Source: an uncultured Pelagibacteraceae bacterium
GTDB taxonomy: Bacteria > Pseudomonadota > Alphaproteobacteria > Pelagibacterales > Pelagibacteraceae
Direction of reading: 5' to 3'
NCBI GenBank assembly: GCA_902567945.1
Contig: CACFOC010000002.1
Location: forward strand, 1-64,000
Length of the DNA stretch: 64,000 nucleotides
This document shows, one piece after another, positions 50,235-59,081 of this stretch; positions within the stretch are counted from its first letter, which is position 1, and every line of letters begins with the position of its first letter. The notes under the pieces are model-generated. The model saw only the letters and a program-made list of their open reading frames with translations, made no database searches and was not told where the DNA came from. A program made the position numbers and the translations under genes.

Positions 50235-51470
50235 ATGAGATTTAATAGAAAAATTATCCCAGATACAAAACCTAAACAAACTTTTGTAACAAAAAAAAGA
50301 TTAAGAGAAGATGAAATAGATTTTGCTAAACTTAGATCTTACAGATTAGATCGAGTTAAAAAAGAATTAGAAAAAAATAATCTTGAAGCTTGTATATTAT
50401 TTGACCCTGTTAATGTCAGATACGCACTTGATTCAGTAAATATGAGTATCTATAATATGCATAATTTAACGCGTTATTGTTTTATACCCGTCAACGGCCC
50501 AGTAATTCTTTATGAATATTTTAACTGTGAAAAATTATCTGAACATTTAAATTTAATTAATGAAATTAGACCGGCTATAACTTGGGATTATTTTAGTAAT
50601 GGAGATCAAGCTGGAATCCAATTAGAAAAATGGATTAATGAAGTAAATGATTTATCAAATTCATATTTTAAAACTAAAAAATTGGCAATTGATGTAATTA
50701 ATGGTCCAGCAATAACAGCTCTGAATAAATCTGGTATTGAAGTTGTGGATGCAAAATCAATAGTTGAACAGGCAAGAGTTATTAAATCACCAGAAGAATT
50801 AAAATGTATGAAGGCAGCTATCGATGTTGCAGAAATTGCAGTTAACAAAATGAGAAATGAAGTAAAAGCTGGAATGACTGAAGATGAACTTTGGTCAATC
50901 TTACACAAAACTAATATTGAACATGGTGGAGAATGGGTTGAATGTAGAATTTTATCATCTGGAGAGAGAACAAATCCATGGATGCAGGAAAGTAGCAATA
51001 AAATAATTCAAAGTGGTGAAATGGTATCTTTTGATACTGATATGGTAGGTCCCTATGGATATTGCGCAGATATTTCCAGAACTTTTGTTGAGGGACATAA
51101 ATTTAGTGAGGAACAAAAAAAATTATACTTAATGGCAGCTGACCAAATAAATCACAATTCTAGATTAATTAAATCAGGGTTATCTTTTAAAGAATTCACT
51201 GAAAAATCTTGGAAACTTCCAGAAGAATATTATGGCAATAGATATTCATGTATGGTGCATGGAATTGGCCTTTGTGATGAATGGCCACAGATAAAATATC
51301 CAACTGATGGTGGTCAAAGAGAAGGTTATTTTGAAAAAAATATGACTATTACAGTTGAAACTTATATTGGAAAAGTTGGTGGAAAAGAAGGAGTAAAATT
51401 AGAACAACAATATTTAGTTGGTGAAAATGGACTTGAGTTAATGTCCCACCATCCTTTAGAAGATTTATAA
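50235..51470 (+). CDS. dddP: DddP-like M24 metalloprotein, probable DMSP lyase
   Basis: Encodes 411 residues of the creatinase/M24 fold. Blocks LFDPVNVRYALDSVNM, GGEWVECRILSSGERTNPW, SFDTDMVGPYGYCADISR and MVHGIGLCDEWP closely resemble Roseobacter DddP. Metal ligands map to Asp267, Asp269, Asp279, His342, Glu375 and Glu390; the catalytic Asp377 and Tyr366 of R. lacuscaerulensis DddP map to Asp348 and Tyr337 with the same spacing to the His. A prolidase would have HE in place of CDEWP. DddP splits DMSP into acrylate and DMS in the cytoplasm. AcuI at 36405-37406 could handle acrylyl-CoA. An amino-acid-type peptidase/creatinase role remains possible; paralogues exist. Confidence 0.75.
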   Translation: MRFNRKIIPDTKPKQTFVTKKRLREDEIDFAKLRSYRLDRVKKELEKNNLEACILFDPVNVRYALDSVNMSIYNMHNLTRYCFIPVNGPVILYEYFNCEKLSEHLNLINEIRPAITWDYFSNGDQAGIQLEKWINEVNDLSNSYFKTKKLAIDVINGPAITALNKSGIEVVDAKSIVEQARVIKSPEELKCMKAAIDVAEIAVNKMRNEVKAGMTEDELWSILHKTNIEHGGEWVECRILSSGERTNPWMQESSNKIIQSGEMVSFDTDMVGPYGYCADISRTFVEGHKFSEEQKKLYLMAADQINHNSRLIKSGLSFKEFTEKSWKLPEEYYGNRYSCMVHGIGLCDEWPQIKYPTDGGQREGYFEKNMTITVETYIGKVGGKEGVKLEQQYLVGENGLELMSHHPLEDL

Positions 51471-51475
51471 TTAAA

Positions 51476-52327
51476 ATGAATAGTAGATTAGAAAACATTG
51501 TCGACCTTAAAAAATATCCAATTCAAGATTTAAATTCTCCATTGATAAAAGAATTAATAAAAAAATGTAAAAGAGATTTGGATCAGTTTAGTTGTGCTAC
51601 TATTCCTAATTTTATTTTACCTAAATCTTTAAAAATAATGAACGTAGAGTTAGAAAAAAAAATTGATGAAGTTTATATGTCAAAACAAAGTATCAACGCA
51701 TATTTATATTCTAAGGATGATCCTTCGTTGCCCAAAGATCATCCTAAAAGAATATTTATGGAACGTTATAATGGATATTTAAATTCAGATATTTTTCCAA
51801 AAGACTCGGAGATGAAATTTCTTTATGAACAAGATGAACTTTTAAATTTTGTGTCTGCATGTCTTGGAATATCACCTATTTATCGCTGGGCAGACCCTTT
51901 GGCTTGCCATGCGTACAATGTTATGAGACCAGAAGGTATTCTTCCTTGGCATTTTGATAGCTGTGAGTTTACTTTAAGTTTCATGATACAAAAACCTGAA
52001 AAGGGTGGAATATTTGAGTATTGCCCGAACATTCGTAAGCCAGGAAATGAAAATTTAGAAGAAGTTAAAAAAGTGCTTGATGGAGATCGTAAAAGAGTTC
52101 GTCAATTAAAATTAGAACCTGGAGATCTCCAAATTTTTAAGGGTCGTTTTACGCTTCATCGTGTTACAAAAATAGAAGGTAATCGTTCAAGGTATCTTTG
52201 TATACCTGCTTACGTACTAGACCCTTGGAGAGTTAACACTCCTGAACATGCTAAGGCTATTTATGGAAAAGTTTTACCAATTCATATAGAAAGAAATAAA
52301 GCTAGATCAGACGGTCTAGCTGATTAA
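51476..52327 (+). CDS. Fe(II)/2-oxoglutarate-dependent oxygenase-like protein
   Basis: Encodes 283 residues with a 2OG-oxygenase-like core. A His-x-Asp pair (WHFDS, His159 and Asp161), a distal His228 (TLHRVTK) and Arg237/Arg239 nine to eleven residues on fit the HxD...H and 2OG-binding Arg pattern. GDLQIFKGRFTLHRV before it is typical of the jelly roll's last strands. Such enzymes hydroxylate or demethylate small molecules using oxygen. It stands 5 bp after the DddP-like gene. The substrate is unknown. Confidence 0.68.
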   Translation: MNSRLENIVDLKKYPIQDLNSPLIKELIKKCKRDLDQFSCATIPNFILPKSLKIMNVELEKKIDEVYMSKQSINAYLYSKDDPSLPKDHPKRIFMERYNGYLNSDIFPKDSEMKFLYEQDELLNFVSACLGISPIYRWADPLACHAYNVMRPEGILPWHFDSCEFTLSFMIQKPEKGGIFEYCPNIRKPGNENLEEVKKVLDGDRKRVRQLKLEPGDLQIFKGRFTLHRVTKIEGNRSRYLCIPAYVLDPWRVNTPEHAKAIYGKVLPIHIERNKARSDGLAD

Positions 52328-52330
52328 TTT

Positions 52331-53062
52331 ATGACAGACAAAGATATTAATATTAGACAAGAACTTGCAGCTTTATATCGTCTACTAGATATGTATGGAA
52401 TGAGTGATTTAGCAAATCAATGTGCAGGAGCACGTTCAGTTGAAAATAAAGATAATTATTTTATTCATCCTTATGGGATGTTTTATAATGAGATAAAGGC
52501 TTCTTCCTTGATAAAAATTGACAAAGACGGGAAGCCAGTTGAACTAAATAGTCCGTGGTTAAATGATGGATGTATTAACCTTGCTAAATGGATTTTTCCT
52601 GCAAGAGAAGACACCAATTATTTTGTACATGGTCATTGCGAAGAAGTTATGGCTGTTGGTGGCACAGAAGAAGGATTACAATATTTTTCACAAGCGGCAG
52701 TATATTTAAATCATCTTATTGGATATGTTGATTATGAATTTGTCGAGGATAACGAATATGGTAAAAAATTTATGTCACTTATAAAAAAGCATGAAATTTT
52801 AATTACACGTAATCATGGTTATTATACTGTTGGAAAAACTGCAGCAGAGGCATTTTTTAAAGCATATTATTTAAAACAAGCTTGTTCAGTTCAAATTAAA
52901 AATTTATCAATGAGATTAACGCCGCGCCCAATAGATAAGCAAAAAGTTGAATACTGCTGGCAAAATATGTCTAAATCCGAAGATTATAATTATGACGGCA
53001 AAACTGAATGGGCCGCTCTATTAAGAAAATTGGATAAAGAGCAACCAGATTATAAATTGTGA
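52331..53062 (+). CDS. Class II aldolase/adducin-family protein
   Basis: Encodes 243 residues. It matches class II aldolase/adducin proteins: MYGMSDLANQCAGARSVENKDNYFIHPYGMFYNEI at the start, the zinc-binding VHGHCEEVMAVGG and the LITRNHGYYTVGKTAAEAFF helix. These enzymes split or isomerise phosphorylated or free sugars/hydroxy acids, but many family members lack the aldolase lysine and act differently. It starts 3 bp after the previous gene. Confidence 0.8.
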   Translation: MTDKDINIRQELAALYRLLDMYGMSDLANQCAGARSVENKDNYFIHPYGMFYNEIKASSLIKIDKDGKPVELNSPWLNDGCINLAKWIFPAREDTNYFVHGHCEEVMAVGGTEEGLQYFSQAAVYLNHLIGYVDYEFVEDNEYGKKFMSLIKKHEILITRNHGYYTVGKTAAEAFFKAYYLKQACSVQIKNLSMRLTPRPIDKQKVEYCWQNMSKSEDYNYDGKTEWAALLRKLDKEQPDYKL

Positions 53063-53424
53063 AAAAAACTAGCAAAACAGAAATTTTAACCTGTCATTGC
53101 AAAGAAGTGAAAATTGAATTGAAGTTAGATAAGGATCTTGAAGAATTGGTTAGGTGTAATTGTTCTTTATGCATAAAACGCGGTTCAATTATGGCTAAAA
53201 TAAAATTAAATAAGCTAAAAATAATAAAAGGCGTTGAAAAATTGAAGCGTTATAAATTTGGAAAAAATAAAGCTGAACATTTCTTTTGCTCTATATGCGG
53301 AATATATACACATCATAAATCATACACTAATCCTGAAAATTACGAATTCAATGTTGCGTGTTTGGATAATATTGATACTTTTAAATTTAAAGATGTTCCT
53401 GTTTTTGATGGAAAGAAATTATAG
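53059..53424 (+). CDS. GFA-family (glutathione-dependent formaldehyde-activating-like) zinc protein
   Basis: Encodes 121 residues with the GFA pattern: CHCKEVKIEL at the N-terminus, RCNCSLCIKRGSIM and HFFCSICGIYTHH, giving the two zinc sites (about seven cysteines). GFA proteins bind S-hydroxymethyl glutathione, although the enzyme role of Gfa has been questioned. GTG start at 53059 overlaps the aldolase stop by 4 bp. Formaldehyde from N- or O-demethylation by the Rieske enzyme would be a fitting substrate. Confidence 0.82.
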   Translation: MKKTSKTEILTCHCKEVKIELKLDKDLEELVRCNCSLCIKRGSIMAKIKLNKLKIIKGVEKLKRYKFGKNKAEHFFCSICGIYTHHKSYTNPENYEFNVACLDNIDTFKFKDVPVFDGKKL

Positions 53425-53438
53425 TAAACTTAGTTAGT

Positions 53439-54872
53439 TTAGTTCCAGCCACCAACTGTTTTGACTTCTAAAAATTCTATAAGACCTTCAGTTCCAGCTT
53501 CACGGCCAATTCCTGAATGTTTATATCCGCCAAAAGGAGAAGCAACGGCTATACCAACTCCATTAACGTCTACCATTCCAGATCTAAGTTTTCTTGCCAC
53601 TCTTTGGACTTTTTCTTTATCTTGAGTTTGAATATAATTTGTCAAACCGTAAGGAGTGTCATTTGCTATTGAAATAGCTTCTTCTTCATTTTCAAAAGGA
53701 ATTATAGATAATACTGGTCCGAAAATTTCGGTTCTTGCAATTTCCATTTGATTATTAACATCAGCAAAAACAGTCGGTTTTACATAATAACCTTTTTCTA
53801 AACCTTTAGGTTTACCAGTCCCGCCCGCAACTAATTTTGCTCCTTCGTCTATTCCTTTTTGAATTAAAGTTTGAATTTTATTGAACTGTACTTCGGAAAC
53901 CACAGGCCCAATATGATCTCCGTCTTTTTGTGGAGAATCCACCTTAGTGTTATTTGCTAATTCTTTTACTTTTTCTACAGTTTCTTTGTAAATTGATTTT
54001 TCAACAAGCATTCGTGTAGGAGCATTGCAGGACTGTCCTGAGTTTCTAAAACATCTTAGAACACCTCGTGCTATCGCTTCTGAATCGGCATCTTTAAAAA
54101 TTATGTTTGCGCCTTTTCCACCTAATTCTAAACTAATTCTTTTAAAATCTTTTGCAGCATTTTGAGAAATTAATGCACCAGCTCTGGTTGATCCTGTAAA
54201 AGAAATCATATCAATATCAGGATGACTGGTTAAAGCATCTCCCGTAACAGCTCCGTCTCCATTTACTAAATTAAAAACACCTGGGGGAAATTTGGCCTCA
54301 TCAATCATTTCAGCAAGTAACATTGATGACAAAGGCGCTATCTCTGATGGTTTTAAAACTACTGTACATGCTGATGCTAAAGCAGGAATTACTTTTAAAT
54401 TAACTTGATTGATTGGCCAATTCCAGGGTGTAATCAAAGCACAAACACCTTTTGGCTCATACAATAATTTTTGATTATTTTTTTCTTCACCTAAATCTTT
54501 TTCAAATTTGAAATCTTTTAATATATTTTTAAAGGATTTAATGTGGCTAGCTCCTGTGGCAGCTTGCATTTCTGTTGAAAATTTCATGGGAGCCCCCATC
54601 TCAAGAGTAATCAATTTTGCCATATCAGCCCATCTTTTTTTATAAATAACATATAATTTTTCCAATAATTCTAATCTCTCTTCTTTTTGTGAGAAAGCCC
54701 AAATGCCAAAAGCTTTTTTTGCAGCACTAACTGCATTGTCTATATCTTTTTTTCCTCCAAGAGATATTTCTGCACAAGGTTCTTCATTTGATGGGTCAAT
54801 TACTTTGTAATTTCTAGGCTCTATTGGAGAGACCCATTTTCCATTGATATAAAATTTTTTTTTGTCTAACAT
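53439..54872 (-). CDS. NAD(P)-dependent aldehyde dehydrogenase
   Basis: Encodes 477 residues. Active features: ITPWNWPINQVNLKVIPALA, FTGSTRAGALISQNAAK, catalytic Glu in LELGGKGANIIF and Cys in NSGQSCNAPTRML, then EIFGPVLSIIPF. It is the general ALDH fold; the C-terminal FGGYKHSGIGREAGTEGLIEFLEVKTV is typical of broad aldehyde or betaine-aldehyde-like enzymes. It is convergent with the GFA gene and ends 15 bp from it, so it may oxidise aldehydes from the same pathway. Substrate unknown. Confidence 0.88.
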   Translation of the reverse strand: MLDKKKFYINGKWVSPIEPRNYKVIDPSNEEPCAEISLGGKKDIDNAVSAAKKAFGIWAFSQKEERLELLEKLYVIYKKRWADMAKLITLEMGAPMKFSTEMQAATGASHIKSFKNILKDFKFEKDLGEEKNNQKLLYEPKGVCALITPWNWPINQVNLKVIPALASACTVVLKPSEIAPLSSMLLAEMIDEAKFPPGVFNLVNGDGAVTGDALTSHPDIDMISFTGSTRAGALISQNAAKDFKRISLELGGKGANIIFKDADSEAIARGVLRCFRNSGQSCNAPTRMLVEKSIYKETVEKVKELANNTKVDSPQKDGDHIGPVVSEVQFNKIQTLIQKGIDEGAKLVAGGTGKPKGLEKGYYVKPTVFADVNNQMEIARTEIFGPVLSIIPFENEEEAISIANDTPYGLTNYIQTQDKEKVQRVARKLRSGMVDVNGVGIAVASPFGGYKHSGIGREAGTEGLIEFLEVKTVGGWN

Positions 54873-54906
54873 TCGATCAAAATAACTTATCTTTTTACTA
54901 AAGTAA

Positions 54907-55713
54907 ATGAATTATTTAAATGTACCAAAAAAAAGTTTAGGACAAAATTTTTTAATAGATAAAAATATCATAAACAAAATTATCAAACTCGTTAACATAG
55001 ATAAAAATAATACAATTTTAGAAATAGGAGCTGGTAATGGAAATTTAACGAGCAAAATTATTAATACAAATGTAAAAAAAATAATTGCTGTCGAAAAAGA
55101 TAGAAAATTATCAAGCTTTCTGAAAAACCGTTTTAAAGACACAAAAAATTTAGAGATAATAAATGATGACATCTTTAATTTAATTCAAGTTGAAAATTTC
55201 GGGAGAAATATTATTGTATTTGGTAATCTTCCATATAATGTTTCTACACAAATATTAGCTTCATTTATAACAATTAATAAATGGCCACCCTGGTATACAA
55301 ATTTAATTTTTATGTTTCAAAAAGAAGTGGCTGATAGAATTCTTGCTAAACCGGGTACTAAAAACTTTGGTAGACTGTCAGTGCTTGCTAATTGGAGATT
55401 AGAAGTAAAAAAATGTTTTGATGTCTCAAAAAATTGTTTTTTTCCCAAACCAAAAGTAATTTCTACTGTTTTATCTTTTAAACCAAAAAATAAAGATAAA
55501 TTTAATATAAAAAATCCAAAAAATATTGAAAATGTCACAAGAGTGCTTTTTTCTTCAAGAAGAAAAATGATCAATAAAAATTTTTTAAAATTATTTAGTG
55601 GGAACAAGTCTATAGCAAAAAATTTAAACCTAGATTTAACTCTGAGGCCTGAAAAATTGAGTTATGAAATGTTTTATAGGATAACTAAAGAATATGAGCG
55701 ATTACTGCATTAA
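54907..55713 (+). CDS. ksgA: 16S rRNA (adenine(1518)-N6/adenine(1519)-N6)-dimethyltransferase
   Basis: Encodes 268 residues. SAM motif ILEIGAGNGNLTSKI, the Asn-Leu-Pro-Tyr (GNLPYNVSTQ) motif, KSLGQNFLIDKNI start and VLFSSRRKMINKNF are standard RsmA/KsgA. It methylates A1518/A1519 of 16S rRNA during small-subunit maturation. It is divergent from the ALDH gene (34-bp gap), and its 3' end overlaps gmk by 12 bp. Confidence 0.95.
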   Translation: MNYLNVPKKSLGQNFLIDKNIINKIIKLVNIDKNNTILEIGAGNGNLTSKIINTNVKKIIAVEKDRKLSSFLKNRFKDTKNLEIINDDIFNLIQVENFGRNIIVFGNLPYNVSTQILASFITINKWPPWYTNLIFMFQKEVADRILAKPGTKNFGRLSVLANWRLEVKKCFDVSKNCFFPKPKVISTVLSFKPKNKDKFNIKNPKNIENVTRVLFSSRRKMINKNFLKLFSGNKSIAKNLNLDLTLRPEKLSYEMFYRITKEYERLLH

Positions 55714-56334
55714 TTTGTCAATTCTACTTTTTATTTCCTTCATATCTTGAATTTCTTTTTTTCCTTTTTTCTCAGATATTATAATATTTAATATTTTGTT
55801 ATAACATTCTTCTAAATCATCATTGACCACTACATAATTATATTCATTCCAATGTGATAATTCTTGAGTAAATTTATTCATTCTTTCTATAATCATTTTT
55901 TCTTGACCTTCGTGTCTTGTAAGTAATCTTTCTTTTAATACCTTTTTATTAGGTGGTAGTATAAAAAAAGTTACAAGTTTTAAATCTTTTATTTTTTTTA
56001 ATTGCTGTGTACCTTGCCAATCTATATCAAATAATACATCTTTTCCCTGTGACAACAAATCAATGACAGGTTGTTTAAGAGTTCCATAATAATTATTAAA
56101 TATTTTTGCATATTCAAAAAAATTCTTGGATTTTATTAGTAAATTAAATTTAGATTCATCTACAAAATGATAATCTTTTCCATCTATTTCATTTGGTCTT
56201 GATTTTCTTGTGGTGTGAGACACCGAAATAACAAAATTTTTATTATTTGCGCTAAGCTTTTTAGTTAAAGTAGTTTTTCCTACACCTGATGGTGAAGATA
56301 GAATAAACATCATGCCGTTTTCTTTCAAAGACAT
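55702..56334 (-). CDS. gmk: Guanylate kinase
   Basis: Encodes 210 residues. P-loop SSPSGVGKTTLTKKL, SHTTRKSRPNEIDGKDYHFV, the FEYAKIFNNYYGTLK region and VLFDIDWQGTQQLKK are typical. It phosphorylates GMP to GDP with ATP. It follows acpP by 43 bp on the same strand; convergent ksgA overlaps its 3' end. Confidence 0.95.
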   Translation of the reverse strand: MSLKENGMMFILSSPSGVGKTTLTKKLSANNKNFVISVSHTTRKSRPNEIDGKDYHFVDESKFNLLIKSKNFFEYAKIFNNYYGTLKQPVIDLLSQGKDVLFDIDWQGTQQLKKIKDLKLVTFFILPPNKKVLKERLLTRHEGQEKMIIERMNKFTQELSHWNEYNYVVVNDDLEECYNKILNIIISEKKGKKEIQDMKEIKSRIDKLMQ

Positions 56335-56377
56335 ACAAAATTGAAGTGAATGACATTTGTTAGAACGTCAATTTTTT

Positions 56378-56617
56378 TTAGGCTGATTTTCCTTCAATAA
56401 ATTTTATTGCATCTCCAACAGTAAGTATTTTTTCAGCTTCGCTGTCGGAAATCTCAGATCCAAATTCTTCTTCGAAAGCCATTACCAGCTCGACTGTATC
56501 TAAACTATCAGCGCCTAAATCATCAATAAAATTTGCTTCTTCTGTTACTTTTGATTCGTCGACTCCAAGGTGGTCTGCCACCATTTTTTTCACTTTACTT
56601 GAAACTTCTTTTGTCAT
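56378..56617 (-). CDS. acpP: Acyl carrier protein
   Basis: Encodes 79 residues, acidic. The phosphopantetheine site is Ser38 in [19 protein letters not shown]. It carries acyl chains in type II fatty-acid synthesis. The order fabD-fabG-acpP on the minus strand is the standard one, but the expected fabF gene is not next; gmk follows directly. Confidence 0.96.
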   Translation of the reverse strand: MTKEVSSKVKKMVADHLGVDESKVTEEANFIDDLGADSLDTVELVMAFEEEFGSEISDSEAEKILTVGDAIKFIEGKSA

Positions 56618-56671
56618 TTGTAATTCCTTAATTAGATTTATTTTTCTTTAATAAATTATTAATTATCTTTG

Positions 56672-57406
56672 TCAAGACATATACATACCGCCATTAACAT
56701 GCATTGTTTCGCCAGTTATATACGATGCTTGGTCTGAAGAAAGAAAGGCTACACAATTTGACACGTCCTCCCCTGTTCCAAGTTTTCCCATGGGAATTCT
56801 GGAAGTTAGATATAATTTAACTTTTTCAGCAATATTCATAGTCATGTCAGAAATTATAAATCCTGGCGATACGCAATTAATTGTAATATTTTTTTTAGCA
56901 TATTCAATCGCAAGACTTTTGGACATTCCTATGATTCCAGATTTAGAAGCTGAATAATTTGATTGGCCTAAATTACCTGTGTGTCCAACAACTGACGTAA
57001 TATTTACAATTCTTCCAAATTTTGTTTTTAGCATTTTTTTAATAGAATGTTTTGATAATAAAAAAGTAGAAGTTAAATTAATATCTATAACTTTTTTCCA
57101 TTCTTCATCCTTCATTCTTAAAGAGAGATTGTCCTTATTCACGCCAGCATTATTTATTAATATATCTAATCCACCTAATTCTAAAGAAACATTATCTATA
57201 AATTCCTCAATTCTTGAGTGGTCAGATATATCGAATTTTTTAACCTTTATGCTTGGAAATTGTTTTTTGATTGAATCTAGCTTTTCAGTATTGGTTCCTG
57301 ATCCCAGAACTTCCCCACCTAATGAAACAAATTTTTTAACTAATTCTTTTCCTATGCCTCCACTTGCTCCTGTAATTAAAATTTTTTTATTTTTAAAACT
57401 AATCAT
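56672..57406 (-). CDS. fabG: 3-oxoacyl-[acyl-carrier-protein] reductase
   Basis: Encodes 244 residues, SDR fold. ITGASGGIGKELVKKF, NNAGVNKDN (86-94) and catalytic Ser138, Tyr151, Lys155 (YSASKSG) are clear, with YVTGETMHVNGGMYM-type end (TGETMHVNGG). It reduces 3-oxoacyl-ACP with NADPH. It overlaps fabD by 8 bp and precedes acpP, which distinguishes it from the SDR at 6064-6831. Confidence 0.95.
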   Translation of the reverse strand: MISFKNKKILITGASGGIGKELVKKFVSLGGEVLGSGTNTEKLDSIKKQFPSIKVKKFDISDHSRIEEFIDNVSLELGGLDILINNAGVNKDNLSLRMKDEEWKKVIDINLTSTFLLSKHSIKKMLKTKFGRIVNITSVVGHTGNLGQSNYSASKSGIIGMSKSLAIEYAKKNITINCVSPGFIISDMTMNIAEKVKLYLTSRIPMGKLGTGEDVSNCVAFLSSDQASYITGETMHVNGGMYMS

Positions 57407-58325
57407 TTATATTTTTTATATCATCAATTGAGTTAACATTTAACATTTTAACATTTTTATCTATTTTTTTTACTAAACCAGATAGTACTTTACCAGGTCC
57501 AATTTCTAAAAATTTAGAAACACCCTTTTCTATCATAAAATTTACGCTTTCTCTCCATCTAACTCTTGAGGTTATTTGATCAATTAATAGTGGCTTAATT
57601 CTGTTCTGTTCATTTTCTTCTTTTGCAGTAACATTACTAATAATACTGGGATTAGGTTTAGAAAAGTCAGTATTTTCAATTTTATTTTTCATATTTTCTG
57701 CAGCTTTAATCATTAATGAACAATGAAATGGAGCACTTACTGGCAAAAGTATACACTTTTTATTTTTTTTCTTTAAAATATCGCGAAACACTTCTATTGA
57801 TTTTTTTTTTCCACTTACAACTACTTGACCATTACTATTGTCATTAGCAATTTCGCAAGCTTCTTCCTTCGACGAAGTATTAATTTCTTTTTCAATTTCA
57901 TTTATTGTCATTCCAATTATAGCCATCATGGCTCCTTGGTCCGCTGGTACAGCACTTTGCATTGCTTTTCCTCTTTCGTGTAATAAATAAACTGCCCTGT
58001 CTATTTTCAATGATCCTGCGCAAACTAAAGCTGTATACTCACCTAATGAATGACCAGCAAAAAACTTGGATTGATTTAGATTTAAGCCATATTGTTCATT
58101 CAAAACATTAAATATTGAAACACCTACGGTCAAGATTGCAGGCTGCGTATTTTCGGTTAATTTTAATTTTTCCTCAGGTCCATTTAATATTATATCAGAC
58201 AAAGAAAAACCTAAAGTTTCGTCAACTTCTTTAAAAATTTTTTTTACAGAATCAAATTTACTATAAAAATCCGAGCACATTCCTACGCGTTGAGAACCTT
58301 GTCCTGGAAATAATACAGCCAACAT
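57399..58325 (-). CDS. fabD: Malonyl CoA-acyl carrier protein transacylase
   Basis: About 308 residues from ATG 58325 (MLAVLFPGQGSQRVGMCSD); a longer open frame to 58427 is AT-rich leader and conflicts with the rpsF promoter zone. The nucleophile is Ser93 in GHSLGEYTAL; the paired His is in PVSAPFHCSLM. It loads malonyl on ACP for chain elongation. It overlaps fabG by 8 bp. Its divergent neighbour rpsF shares the 134-bp gap. Confidence 0.93.
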   Translation of the reverse strand: MLAVLFPGQGSQRVGMCSDFYSKFDSVKKIFKEVDETLGFSLSDIILNGPEEKLKLTENTQPAILTVGVSIFNVLNEQYGLNLNQSKFFAGHSLGEYTALVCAGSLKIDRAVYLLHERGKAMQSAVPADQGAMMAIIGMTINEIEKEINTSSKEEACEIANDNSNGQVVVSGKKKSIEVFRDILKKKNKKCILLPVSAPFHCSLMIKAAENMKNKIENTDFSKPNPSIISNVTAKEENEQNRIKPLLIDQITSRVRWRESVNFMIEKGVSKFLEIGPGKVLSGLVKKIDKNVKMLNVNSIDDIKNIND

Positions 58326-58361
58326 AAGATAATAAATTATAATATAATTGAATTTTAACTG

Positions 58362-58390
58362 TTGTATATTGAAAATATTAATAGTATAAA
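58362..58390 (+). promoter_or_regulatory. Sigma-70 type promoter for rpsF-rpsR-rplI
   Basis: TTGTAT (58362-58367), 17 bases, then TATAAA (58385-58390). This puts a transcript start near 58397 and leaves a leader of about 60 bases before the rpsF ATG at 58460. It is a strong match for a ribosomal protein operon. Confidence 0.7.
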
Positions 58391-58399
58391 ACCACGACC

Positions 58400-58419
58400 T
58401 CTGCCAATAAAAAGGCGGA
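58400..58419 (+). promoter_or_regulatory. Leader hairpin of the rpsF operon (possible S6:S18 autoregulation site)
   Basis: TCTGCC (58400-58405) can pair with GGCGGA (58414-58419) with one G-U pair, closing an A-rich loop, in the leader of rpsF. Many bacteria keep an S6:S18-binding leader hairpin here to repress the operon. The match is of position and GC content; the exact CCG motif of the known family was not confirmed. Confidence 0.4.
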
Positions 58420-58459
58420 TTATTCAAAATTGTTTTGAATTAACCAAGGAAAAACGTAA

Positions 58460-58807
58460 ATGAATTGTTACGAACACACATTGATATTGAGACAAGATTT
58501 AGCAGAATCTCAAAATAAAAAATTAATAAGTAAATACGAAGATATTATTAAAAATAATTCAGGTAAAATCATTAAAATAGAAGAATGGGGTTTTTTGAAC
58601 CTAGCACGCCCAATTAAAAACAATAAAAAAGGTTTTTATTTACATATAAAATTTGAAGGCATTGGGAAAACCATTGAAGAACTGGAAAGAGCAGAAAATA
58701 TTGATGACAAATTAATTAGGTATTTAACTATTAAAGTTGACAAACATGACACAGAAACAAATTATTTTGCAAAAAAAGAAGTACAAATAAATGAAAAGAA
58801 GAAATAA
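58460..58807 (+). CDS. rpsF: 30S ribosomal protein S6
   Basis: Encodes 115 residues: [18 protein letters not shown] start, [27 protein letters not shown], and [16 protein letters not shown], all standard for bS6. It forms a dimer with S18 on the 30S platform. It overlaps rpsR by 17 bp. Confidence 0.95.
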   Translation: MNCYEHTLILRQDLAESQNKKLISKYEDIIKNNSGKIIKIEEWGFLNLARPIKNNKKGFYLHIKFEGIGKTIEELERAENIDDKLIRYLTIKVDKHDTETNYFAKKEVQINEKKK

Positions 58808-59072
58808 GAGCAAAGGTAAAGGTGGTGACAGAAGAACAAGTTCGCACTCAAAATTAAGTCTATTCCAAAAACCTGGAATAAAATTTTTCAGACCTTGTCC
58901 TCTTTCGAGCAAAGGTGCTCCGATTATTGATTACAAAAATATTAAAGTTTTGAAAAAATATATTTCAGAAAGTGGAAGAATTTTACCATCAAGAATAACT
59001 TCTGTGTCACAAAAAAAACAGAAAGAACTGGCTAGAGCGGTAAAAAGAGCAAGACTTTTATCACTAATTTAA
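58791..59072 (+). CDS. rpsR: 30S ribosomal protein S18
   Basis: Encodes 93 residues, basic. [23 protein letters not shown] and the closing [20 protein letters not shown] are diagnostic of bS18. The start overlaps the end of rpsF by 17 bp, with the next ATG-like codons absent, so coupling is likely. The N-terminal region is Lys/Arg rich and longer than in E. coli. Confidence 0.95.
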   Translation: MKRRNKSKGKGGDRRTSSHSKLSLFQKPGIKFFRPCPLSSKGAPIIDYKNIKVLKKYISESGRILPSRITSVSQKKQKELARAVKRARLLSLI

Positions 59073-59081
59073 AATAAAAAA

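Noticed and set aside
58326-58427. Longer N-terminus of FabD
   Set aside because: The extra 34 codons are AT-rich leader overlapping the divergent rpsF promoter; the family starts at MLAVLFPGQGSQ.
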